This document shows positions 1 to 6,828 of a stretch of 7,963 nt of DNA, one piece after another. The first letter of the stretch is position 1, and every line of letters starts with the position of its first letter. The stretch covers positions 1 to 7,963 of the forward strand of contig JABWBL010000136.1 in the NCBI GenBank assembly GCA_013360535.1. Direction: 5' to 3'. A model generated the notes under the pieces. The model did no database searches and was not told the DNA's origin. It worked only from the letters and a program-made list of their open reading frames with translations. The stretch is from Planctomycetaceae bacterium. Lineage in GTDB: Bacteria; Planctomycetota; UBA1135; GCA-002686595. The position numbers were made by a program, and so were the translations under genes.

Positions 1-41
1 GGCGAGCCGATGCCGCGTGCGCGACCGTTCCCTCAAGCAGA

Positions 42-77
42 CTCGCCCGCCCGGCCCAATTCGGCCGAGCGGGCGAG
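42..77 (-). terminator. Hairpin downstream of lipoprotein A, possible terminator
   Basis: Arms CTCGCCCGC (42-50) and GCGGGCGAG (69-77) are perfectly complementary over 9 bp. An inner stem CGGCC (52-56) with GGCCG (63-67) closes the loop CAATTC, with an unpaired base on each side between the two stems. It lies about 40 bases past the lipoprotein A stop. Read on the minus strand it is followed by TCTGCTTGAG, not a U-tract, so it could be a non-canonical intrinsic terminator or only a 3' end stabiliser. Confidence 0.5.
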
Positions 78-90
78 GTTCGAGGCTCAC

Positions 91-106
91 GCGGCCCGCG
101 GGCCGC
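91..106. repeat. Perfect 16-bp GC palindrome after lipoprotein A stop
   Basis: GCGGCCCGCGGGCCGC equals its own reverse complement and starts ten bases past the stop codon of lipoprotein A. Together with the hairpin at 42-77 it makes a tandem structured 3' flank. As RNA it could fold only with a small internal loop; chance in GC-rich DNA is a real alternative. Confidence 0.5.
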
Positions 107-115
107 GCGCGCCGG

Positions 116-3100
116 CTAGTGGCGGAAGTACGAGCCGAGGAAGCGGGCGCCCGCGCACGGGATCGACTGCGTTCCGGCCACGTACTCGTCCGTGTCGAAG
201 CGCGTGAAGCCGCTGGTGATCGAGATCACGTCGATCACACCCGGGCCTTCGGTCGAGTTGGGGATCGCGGCGAACATGAAGTCCGGGTAGGACGTCTGCA
301 CGATCGCGTTGCCGTTGGTGCGCACCGCCGACTTGCCGTTGATGAGGATCGGCGAGCCGACGCCGTAGGGCGTGGTGAAGTTGGCCGCGGCGGCGAGGTT
401 GTTGAGCTCGTCGAACACGATGTCGACCGGCACGCCCGTCAGCTGCGTGGGCCCGATCGAGGTCTTCACCTTGAGGCTCATGTCGCGGAACTGCGGGTTG
501 ATGAAGCCCTGGAAGCCACCGAGCGACTGCGGTCCGAAGGAACCGGAGTTGACGTCGATGCGCGTGATGGCGCCACCGATCTCGCCGTTCCACTGGCCCG
601 ACGAGTTCAGCGGGTTCTCGTGGACGATCCACACCGAGCCGCCGAGGTAGTCGTAGTTGAGCGCGATCTTCTTGGGGTTGGTGAAGCTGAACGGCGAGAC
701 GCCGATCGTGTCGTCGAAGCCCCAGCCGTTCACGCCGTTAGGACCCGACTCGAAGATCGTCACGTCGCCGTTGCGGTTGAGGATCCAACCGAAGTAGACG
801 TTGCGCAGGAAGCCGAAGCCCTGCTGGCGCTGGGAGATCACGACGTCGAACGGCGCGCTCAGGTTGCCGAACACCGTCTTGCGCACGTTGAAGGTGAAGG
901 CCGAGATCACCGACAGCGAGCTGTCGCCTTCGTTGCACACGAGGATGTCCTCGTTGCCCGGATCCCACTCGAGGCCGCGGGGGCCACGACCCACCGGAGT
1001 CACCTTGACGACCTGGTGGAAGGTCGAGGACGCCGGGTCGATGTCGACGAACGTGACCGTGTCGGCGTTCTGGTTGGAGATCGCGATGAAGTCGAGGTTG
1101 GGGCCCATCGTCATGTCGGTGGGGTCCGCGACCGGGATGCGGTCGATCACCGTCATGCGGTTGGAGTTGAGCACCACGATCTCGCGGCGCGCGCGGTCGA
1201 GCATGTACAGGAAGTGCCCGATCTGCTGCCGGTACATGTAGTTCAGGCAGTTGCCCGAAGTGAGCTCGATCGGACGGTCAGGGCCTTCGAAGTACGCGTT
1301 CTGGAACTGCGCCAGGATGCCCGTCGGCGGAGCGTTGAAGCGCCGCATCGCGTCACCGGGCACCAGCAGGTTCGTGAAGCCCAGACCCTTGCCCACCGGC
1401 GGCGGCGGGTCGATCGTGAACTTCGAGGTCGGCTCTTCGCCGCCGATGAAGGGCTGGAGGCACAGCGGCGGGAAGCGCAGGCCCGGCGGGTTGGGGTGCG
1501 GAGCGAACGAGACCGGGTTCGCGCCACCGGGGACGTTGGCGGCCGGCAGCTGGTTGCCCGTCGGCGGGCCGAGCGTCTGGCCCGTCTGGAAGGCCGTCTG
1601 CACGACCTTCTTGCCCGTCACGGCGCAGAAGCTGCCACCGCCGGAGCGGCAGCCCGTCGAGTCCTTGCCGTTGTGGTAGACGGTGTCGAGCGACTGACCG
1701 AGCGCCATCTCGCCGACCGACGTGATCAGCGGCGGGCGGACGAGCAGGTCGTTCAGCGACGAGTCCTTGGTCAGCGTGAACACGCCGGCCGAGCCCCCGT
1801 CCACCGTGCAGGTGCCGGGGAACAGCGGCGGGAACATCGTCGGGCCGTACTGGATCAGGTTGGGGTTGTTGGGGAAGTTCGACCAGCCCTTGGGGAACGT
1901 CTGGTAGCTGAAGTCGAACTGCGGGTCGCCCGTCGACTGGCCGAAGCCGTTGAGGTCGATGACCGAGATGCCCGGCGTGGCACCGACGCGCGCGACGTAG
2001 ATCACGTCCGGCACGACCGGCGCGTTGACGATGCCGGGACCTTCCCCGGTCGTGAAGTCGCTCGAGGCGCTCAGCGCGTTGGTGTTGTCCGCGAAGTCGC
2101 GGACTTGGCCAGCGACGAAGGACATCGTCACCCGGTTGAACGTGCCGCAGGCCTGCGACGCGGGACCGTTGCCGGGGAAGTTGAAGGTCGGCGTGAGCTC
2201 CCACTTCGAGAGGTCGTAGACCGAGAGCGGCAGGCAGGTGTAGGGCACCTGCGTCTGCTGGTTGGTCGGGCCGAAGACGAGCGTGACCGCGGGGCTGACC
2301 ACGGGCAGCTTGACGGTCGGGAAGGAGCCCAGCGACGAAGGCTGGATAGGCTCGGTGTACTCGACCAGGATCTTGGTCTGCGGATCGACGTCGGTGTCGC
2401 CGAAGGCCGGGCTGGTCTGCGGGATCGAGTTCGGCGGCGGCGTCGTGGCGATCTCCGGCCGCAGCGTGTCGGCACCGACCGTGGCGCTGGCGACGACCTG
2501 ACGCAGGAGCTGGTTGCCGTTGGCGGCAGTGAGCGCTCCCGTCACGCGCAGGCGAATCTGGCGGCCGGTCGGGAACTCCTCGTACGTGCGCAGGTCGCCG
2601 TCGGTGTCGGCCACGAACACGAACGAGTTCGGGCTGACGAGCTTGGCGGCGCCGGTGAAGCCGTTGGTGCTCTCCGTCGCGGGGAAACCGAGGCCATCGG
2701 CGACGCCGTTGCCGTTGATGTCGACGGCCGGGTTGGCGATCGGCTTGCCGTTGACGTCGAGCGTCACCCACTGCAGGAACTGCAGGGTCGTCGGCGTGTT
2801 GGGATCGACACCGGCGTAGGTCTGGCCGTTGATGAACGCGCGGCCGACCACCGGCACCGCCTCGCCCGTGCTCGGGTCAATCGCGAGCACCGTGATCGGA
2901 CCGATCAGGCCCGAGTTGGCCTGACCCGCGGGCGAAGGATCGAGCACCGACGAGATGTCGATCGGCTGCGTGAACTCGGCGTAGATGAAGTGGTTGCCCG
3001 CGTCGCCGTTGGGCAGGCGCGCTTCGACCGGCCACTCCGTGACCGGCAGGATCGGGTTGAGCGGCCCGACGTTCTTCGTCAGGTCGTTGAAGTTGCGGAT

Positions 3101-3298
3101 CAGGACGATTTCCGCGGTCGGCTGCCCCTGCGCATTCGCCTTGCGGACCTGATGCGGCAGCATCAGGCCGAAGCCGTTGGACACCTCGACCAGATCCATC
3201 TGGGACGCGGCGCCGGAGCTGCCTCCGCCGCCACCGCTTCCGCAGGAGGCGACGAAAACCACGGGAACCACCAAAGACCAAGCCAGCCGTCGGTTCAT
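116..3298 (-). CDS. Large lipoprotein A: Ig-like segments plus split YVTN-type beta-propeller, function unknown
   Basis: A 1060-residue predicted envelope lipoprotein. The start is the ATG at 3298-3296 because it opens a type II signal peptide: NRR, a hydrophobic core, then lipobox VASC with the lipidated Cys at residue 19; the reading frame stays open upstream to 3640 but that part looks non-coding. Gly at +2 fits outer-membrane sorting if the cell has a Lol system. A Gly/Ser linker (20-32) follows. Residues about 100-275 and 283-415 resemble SbsA/Big_5 Ig-like domains (EPIQPSSL, GALTAANGNQLL). Propeller-like strands appear at 432-453, then, after a roughly 240-residue insertion, at about 696, 736, 784, 834, 888 and 1007, which would make seven blades. 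DINGNGVADGLG (193-204) and DTDGD (231-235) look like calcium loops. Nine cysteines besides Cys19 are shared with lipoprotein B. No catalytic motif or CxxCH is visible. The gene is surely coding; its ligand is unknown, and the domain names are inference from motif likeness. No clear Shine-Dalgarno precedes the start. Confidence 0.9.
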   Translation of the reverse strand: MNRRLAWSLVVPVVFVASCGSGGGGGSSGAASQMDLVEVSNGFGLMLPHQVRKANAQGQPTAEIVLIRNFNDLTKNVGPLNPILPVTEWPVEARLPNGDAGNHFIYAEFTQPIDISSVLDPSPAGQANSGLIGPITVLAIDPSTGEAVPVVGRAFINGQTYAGVDPNTPTTLQFLQWVTLDVNGKPIANPAVDINGNGVADGLGFPATESTNGFTGAAKLVSPNSFVFVADTDGDLRTYEEFPTGRQIRLRVTGALTAANGNQLLRQVVASATVGADTLRPEIATTPPPNSIPQTSPAFGDTDVDPQTKILVEYTEPIQPSSLGSFPTVKLPVVSPAVTLVFGPTNQQTQVPYTCLPLSVYDLSKWELTPTFNFPGNGPASQACGTFNRVTMSFVAGQVRDFADNTNALSASSDFTTGEGPGIVNAPVVPDVIYVARVGATPGISVIDLNGFGQSTGDPQFDFSYQTFPKGWSNFPNNPNLIQYGPTMFPPLFPGTCTVDGGSAGVFTLTKDSSLNDLLVRPPLITSVGEMALGQSLDTVYHNGKDSTGCRSGGGSFCAVTGKKVVQTAFQTGQTLGPPTGNQLPAANVPGGANPVSFAPHPNPPGLRFPPLCLQPFIGGEEPTSKFTIDPPPPVGKGLGFTNLLVPGDAMRRFNAPPTGILAQFQNAYFEGPDRPIELTSGNCLNYMYRQQIGHFLYMLDRARREIVVLNSNRMTVIDRIPVADPTDMTMGPNLDFIAISNQNADTVTFVDIDPASSTFHQVVKVTPVGRGPRGLEWDPGNEDILVCNEGDSSLSVISAFTFNVRKTVFGNLSAPFDVVISQRQQGFGFLRNVYFGWILNRNGDVTIFESGPNGVNGWGFDDTIGVSPFSFTNPKKIALNYDYLGGSVWIVHENPLNSSGQWNGEIGGAITRIDVNSGSFGPQSLGGFQGFINPQFRDMSLKVKTSIGPTQLTGVPVDIVFDELNNLAAAANFTTPYGVGSPILINGKSAVRTNGNAIVQTSYPDFMFAAIPNSTEGPGVIDVISITSGFTRFDTDEYVAGTQSIPCAGARFLGSYFRH
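1791..1990 (-). repeat. High-identity patch in lipoprotein A (partner 5324-5523)
   Basis: Aligned base by base with 5324-5523 without gaps, this 200-base stretch differs at only 9 positions (95.5% identity), including identical runs at 1845-1897 and 1899-1943. It encodes roughly residues 437-503 of lipoprotein A, the first propeller blade and the start of the insertion (FDFSYQTFPKGWSNFPNNPN). Most of the rest of the two genes is visibly more diverged. Confidence 0.85.
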
Positions 3299-3366
3299 GA
3301 GGTCTGGATCACTCGCAATCGGGACAAAGGGGGCCGGGAGCCGACCGCACACTGTGGGGGGCGCGT

Positions 3367-3404
3367 AGTGTAGTGCGCCAACGTGCGGAGGATGCACCTT
3401 TTTT
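3367..3404 (-). promoter_or_regulatory. Possible promoter for lipoprotein A
   Basis: On the minus strand a -10-like TACACT (3372-3367) is preceded, about 27 bases upstream, by an A6 tract (3404-3399), which sits where an UP element would contact RNA polymerase just upstream of the -35. The -35 at 17-base spacing would be GCATCC, a poor match, so this call is weak. Transcription would begin near 3360 and give a leader of about 60 bases before the ATG at 3298. Confidence 0.3.
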
Positions 3405-3586
3405 CGCGTCCGCAGCAGCTCCCTTGGGGGCAAGGAGGAGCGCGGGCTCGGGGTTCGAACGCGCGGCCACGTGGAGAGGGCGTCAAGTGCCGTGCCGCGG
3501 CGCGCGCTCAAGGCCAGCGCGGAGTGGGCGCGTCCGCCGGAAAGTGCCGCTGCAAAAGGACTTGCGCCACTCGAGCGGGAAGCGCA

Positions 3587-3621
3587 CCGGCGCGCGCCCC
3601 CACTTGGGGAGCGCGCGCCGG
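3587..3621 (-). terminator. Strong distal hairpin after lipoprotein B, probable terminator
   Basis: CCGGCGCGCGC (3587-3597) and GCGCGCGCCGG (3611-3621) are perfectly complementary over 11 bp. The stem continues inward as CCCC (3598-3601) with GGGG (3606-3609), with A3610 bulged and a four-base loop ACTT. This 15-bp almost pure GC stem is the strongest structure in the window. On the minus strand it is followed by TGCGCTTCCCG, with no true U-run, so it would be a non-canonical terminator. Confidence 0.55.
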
Positions 3622-3631
3622 GCGATCGGCT

Positions 3632-3651
3632 AGCGCACACTTGCGTGCGCT
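3632..3651 (-). terminator. Proximal hairpin after lipoprotein B stop
   Basis: AGCGCAC (3632-3638) pairs perfectly with GTGCGCT (3645-3651) around a six-base loop. On the minus strand it begins 15 bases past the TAG of lipoprotein B. No U-tract follows, so a role as terminator or as mRNA 3' end protection is inferred only from strength and position. Confidence 0.45.
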
Positions 3652-3666
3652 TCCGAGCAGCTGCGC

Positions 3667-6600
3667 CTACTGGCGGAAGTACGTGGCGAGGAAGCGCGCC
3701 CCCGAACAGGGGATCGACTGCACGCCCGGCTCGTACTTGTCCGTGTCGAAGCGCGCGAAGCCGCTCGACAGCGCGATCACGTCGATCACGCCCGGCCCTT
3801 CGCTCGAGGTCGGCACCGCGAGGAACATGTAGTCGGGGAAGATCGCCGCCTGACCACCGGCCCGAACCGCCGCCTTGCCGTTGATCAGGATGCCCTGACC
3901 GACGCCGTAGTTGGACTGCAGGTTCTGCGAGGCCGCAAGGTTGTTGAGCTCGTCGAAGGCGATGTCGACCGGCACCCCCGTCAGCTGGCTGGGCCCGATC
4001 GAGGTGATCACCTTCGTGCTCATGTCGCGGAACTGCGGGTTGGTGAAACCCAGGAAGCCGCCGAGCGGCAGCAGGCCCGTGGCACCGCTGGTGATGTCGA
4101 CGCGCGTGACCGCGCCGCCGACTTCGCCTGTCGGAGCGCCCGACTCGTTGAGCGGGTTCTCGTGGACGACCCAGATCGAGCCGCCGAGGTACTCGTAGTT
4201 GAGCGCGATCTTCTTGGGGTTGACGAACTGGAACGGCGAGACGCCGACCGTGTCGTCATAGCCCCAGCCATTGACGCCGTTGGGACCGGACTCGAAGGTC
4301 GTCAGGTCGCCATTGCGGTTGAGGATCCACGCGAAGTACACGCCGCGGTTGAAGCCGAAGCCGGTCTGGCGCTGCTGCACCGCGATGTCGAAGGGACGCT
4401 CGAGGTTGCCGAAGATCGTCTTGCGCACTTCGAAGGTGAAGGCCGAGATGATCGAGAGCGAGCCGTCCTCCTCGTTGCAGACGAGGATGTCCTCGTTGCC
4501 CGGATCCCAGCACAGCCCGCGCGGGCTGCGGCCGACCGGCGTCACCTTGATCACCTTGTGGAACGTCGCCGACGCCGGGTCGATGTCGATGAACGTGACC
4601 GTGTCGGCGTTCTGGTTGGTGATCGCCATGAAGTCCAGGTTCGGAGCGACCGTGATGTCGGTCGGGTCCGCGCACGGGATGCGATCGAGCACCGTCATGC
4701 GGTTGGAGTTGAGCACGACGACCTCGCGCCGGGCGCGGTCGAGCATGTACATGAAGTGCCCGACCTGCTGGCGGTACTGGTAGTCGAGGCAGGCGCCCGA
4801 CGTCGTCAGGATGATGCGGTCAGGCCCCTCGAAGAAGGCGTTCTGGAACTGCGCGGCGATGCCCGTCGGCGGCAGGTCGAACTGGCGCAGCGGGTTGCCG
4901 GGGACCAGCAGGTTCGCGAAGCCCAGGCCCGCGCCCGGAGGCGTCGCCGTGAAGATCGAGGTCGGCTCTTCGCCACCGATGAAGGGCTGCAGGCACAGCG
5001 GCGGGAAGCGCAGGGGCGGCGGGTTGGGGTGCGGGGCGAACGACACCGGGTTCGCGCCACCGGGCACGATCGCGGCCGGCGCCTGGTTGGGCAGGGGCGG
5101 ACCGATCGTCTGCGAGGTGTTGAACGAGGTGCGGATGACCTTCTTGCCGTTGATCGAGCAGAAGTTGCCGCCCGAGAAGCGGCAGCCGGTCGAGTCCTTG
5201 CCGTTGTGGTAGACGAGGTCGAGCGACTGCCCGAGCGCCATCTCCCCCACCGTCGTGATGAACGGCGGCCGCAGCAGCAGGTCGTTGAGCGACGTGTCGC
5301 GCGTGAGCGTGAACGCGCCCGACGAGCCCCCGTCCACCGTGCAGGTGCCCGGGAACAGCGGCGGGTACATCGTCGGCCCGTACTGGATCAGGTTGGGGTT
5401 GTTGGGGAAGTTCGACCAGCCCTTGGGGAAGGTCTGGTAGCTGAAGTCGAACTGCGGGTCGCCCGTCGACTGGCCGTAGCCGTTGAGGTCGACCACCGAG
5501 ACGCCCGGCGTGGCGCCGACGCGTCCGACGTACACGACGTCGGGCACGACGGGCGCGTTGACGAGGCCCGGGCCTTCGCCGGTCGTGAACTGCGTCGCGG
5601 CGCCGGTCTGGTTGAAGTTGCCGGCGAAGTCGGTAATCTGCACCGGCGCGAACGTCACCGCGACCGTGTTGAACGTGCCACAGTTCTGCGTCGCCGGACC
5701 GTTGCCGGGGAAACCGAAGCTGGGGTACAGCTCCCACTTCGTCAGGTCGTAGACCGAGAGCGGCAGGCAGGTGTAAGGCACCTGCGTCTGCTGGTTCGCG
5801 GGGCCGAACGTCAGCGCGACCGACGGGCTCACCACCGGCGGGACGACGGTGGGGAACGAGCCGAGCGTGGTCGGCTGGACCGGCTCGGTGAACTCGACGA
5901 GGATCGAGGTCGCCGGGTCGACGTCGTTGTCGCCGAAGCTCGGGCTCGTCACCGGGATCGCGTTGGGCGGCGGGGTGGTCGCCACTTCCGGCGGCAGGTT
6001 GTCGACGCCGACCGTCGAGCTCGCGACGCACTGGCGCTCGAGCTTGCGGCCGTTCTGCGAGCCGAGGGCGCGCGTGACGCGCATCACGATCTGGCGCCCG
6101 GTCGGGAACGTCTCGAGGGTCGTCAGGTCGCCGTCGGTGTCGGGGATGAACACGAACGTGTTCGGGCTGCAGAGCTTGGACGCGCCACCGAAGGTCGCCG
6201 CGCTCTGCGTGCCGGGGAAGCCGAGGCCGTCGGGAATGCCGTTCTGGTCGTTGTCGAAGGCGGGGTTCGCCACCGGCTTGCCGCTCGAGTCGAGCGTCAC
6301 CCACTGCTGCAGCGGGAGCTCCGGCGGAGAGCCCGTCGGCAGGCCGGCGTAGGTCGCGCCACCGATGAAGGCGCGGCCGGGGATCGGCTGCGACTGCCCG
6401 GTGAGCGGGTCGACTTCGAGCACGGTGATCGGACCCGAGAGGCCGAAGCTCGACTGGCCCGCCGGAGTCGGGTTGAGCGCCGTCGACAGGTCGATCGGCT
6501 GGCTGAACTCGGCGTAGAAGTAGTGGTTGCCGAGCTCGCCGTTGGGCAGCCGTGTCTCGATCGGCCACTCGGTCGTCGGCAGGATCGGGTTGAACGGGCC

Positions 6601-6828
6601 CACGTTGTTCGTCAGGTCCCCGAAGTTGCGGATCAGCACGACCTGCTGCGTCGGGTTGCCGTTGGCGTCGGCCTTGCGCACCTGGTGCGGGAGCAGCAGG
6701 CCAAAGCCGTTGGAGGCCTCGAGCAGGTTCATCTGGGCCGCGGCGCCGCTGCCGGAGCCGCCGCCGGAACCGCAGCCGGCGAGAATCAGGGAAGCGAGAG
6801 CGATCGACCGGGTGAAGTGGCGGTGCAT
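3667..6828 (-). CDS. Large lipoprotein B: tandem paralogue of lipoprotein A, function unknown
   Basis: A 1053-residue predicted lipoprotein, collinear with lipoprotein A from the signal peptide to the C-terminus (ending RFLATYFRQ versus RFLGSYFRH). The ATG at 6828-6826 is chosen because it gives HRHFTRS, a hydrophobic core and a textbook lipobox LAGC with Cys19; the frame is open to 7179 but lacks any signal-like sequence before this Met. After a Gly/Ser linker come Ig-like segments (about 100-275 and 282-415), a first blade (431-452), the conserved insertion (about 455-690), and further blades at about 692, 732, 780, 830, 884 and 1000. Calcium-loop-like DNDQNGIPDGLG sits at 192-203 and DTDGD at 230-234. 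It keeps all nine non-lipid cysteines of A and adds four (220, 267, 719, 773). It lies upstream of A in transcription order, with a 368-bp gap holding hairpins, so co-transcription is doubtful. Only a minimal GAG, five bases before the ATG, could act as a Shine-Dalgarno. Role unknown; a surface binding or adhesion role is a guess. Confidence 0.9.
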   Translation of the reverse strand: MHRHFTRSIALASLILAGCGSGGGSGSGAAAQMNLLEASNGFGLLLPHQVRKADANGNPTQQVVLIRNFGDLTNNVGPFNPILPTTEWPIETRLPNGELGNHYFYAEFSQPIDLSTALNPTPAGQSSFGLSGPITVLEVDPLTGQSQPIPGRAFIGGATYAGLPTGSPPELPLQQWVTLDSSGKPVANPAFDNDQNGIPDGLGFPGTQSAATFGGASKLCSPNTFVFIPDTDGDLTTLETFPTGRQIVMRVTRALGSQNGRKLERQCVASSTVGVDNLPPEVATTPPPNAIPVTSPSFGDNDVDPATSILVEFTEPVQPTTLGSFPTVVPPVVSPSVALTFGPANQQTQVPYTCLPLSVYDLTKWELYPSFGFPGNGPATQNCGTFNTVAVTFAPVQITDFAGNFNQTGAATQFTTGEGPGLVNAPVVPDVVYVGRVGATPGVSVVDLNGYGQSTGDPQFDFSYQTFPKGWSNFPNNPNLIQYGPTMYPPLFPGTCTVDGGSSGAFTLTRDTSLNDLLLRPPFITTVGEMALGQSLDLVYHNGKDSTGCRFSGGNFCSINGKKVIRTSFNTSQTIGPPLPNQAPAAIVPGGANPVSFAPHPNPPPLRFPPLCLQPFIGGEEPTSIFTATPPGAGLGFANLLVPGNPLRQFDLPPTGIAAQFQNAFFEGPDRIILTTSGACLDYQYRQQVGHFMYMLDRARREVVVLNSNRMTVLDRIPCADPTDITVAPNLDFMAITNQNADTVTFIDIDPASATFHKVIKVTPVGRSPRGLCWDPGNEDILVCNEEDGSLSIISAFTFEVRKTIFGNLERPFDIAVQQRQTGFGFNRGVYFAWILNRNGDLTTFESGPNGVNGWGYDDTVGVSPFQFVNPKKIALNYEYLGGSIWVVHENPLNESGAPTGEVGGAVTRVDITSGATGLLPLGGFLGFTNPQFRDMSTKVITSIGPSQLTGVPVDIAFDELNNLAASQNLQSNYGVGQGILINGKAAVRAGGQAAIFPDYMFLAVPTSSEGPGVIDVIALSSGFARFDTDKYEPGVQSIPCSGARFLATYFRQ
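5324..5523 (-). repeat. High-identity patch in lipoprotein B (partner 1791-1990)
   Basis: The partner of the 1791-1990 stretch, displaced by exactly 3533 bases. It encodes roughly residues 436-502 of lipoprotein B. Within it most codons are identical to those of the paralogue even at the third position. Confidence 0.85.

Larger units (their letters stand above)
3299..3666. other. Intergenic region between lipoproteins B and A
   Basis: The 368 bases hold no convincing gene: the open frames that cross it are Arg/Ala/Ser-rich without recognisable motifs. The half next to lipoprotein B has two strong hairpins; the half next to lipoprotein A has a possible promoter. The motif ACTTG (plus strand) occurs at 3560, 3602 and 3639; the last two copies lie in or at the edge of the loops of the two hairpins. 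The middle (about 3410-3555) shows nothing I can name. Confidence 0.7.

Noticed and set aside
116..3298. c-type cytochrome or other haem protein, suggested by the cysteine content
   Set aside because: There is no CxxCH motif in either lipoprotein.
17..3373. A 1118-residue open frame on the plus strand, opposite lipoprotein A
   Set aside because: Its codons are in exact register with the minus-strand codons of lipoprotein A, so it is open simply because the sense gene avoids TTA, CTA and TCA in GC-rich DNA. The translation is a monotonous Arg/Val/Asp/Glu/His mix with no domain or signal, while the minus strand gives a coherent lipoprotein conserved in its paralogue.
3383..3404. Plus-strand terminator from GTGC (3383-3386), GCAC (3394-3397) and the T6 run at 3399-3404
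   Set aside because: The stem is only four base pairs and no plus-strand gene lies upstream for it to terminate; the A6 tract on the other strand is better explained as part of a promoter for lipoprotein A.
3299..3640. N-terminal extension of lipoprotein A by 114 residues up to 3640, and of lipoprotein B by 117 residues up to 7179
   Set aside because: The extensions are Arg/Ser/Pro-rich, unrelated between the two paralogues, and would bury the lipobox signal peptides that begin at 3298 and 6828.
3373..3884. Small plus-strand open frames in the gap between the lipoproteins
   Set aside because: Composition is Arg/Ala/Ser-rich without motifs, they run into the antisense of lipoprotein B, and no ribosome binding site or conservation supports them.
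116..6828. Mobile element, CRISPR array or defence system
   Set aside because: No transposase, integrase, nuclease or toxin motif, no regularly spaced repeats and no terminal inverted repeats flank the pair; the only large repeat is the gene duplication itself.
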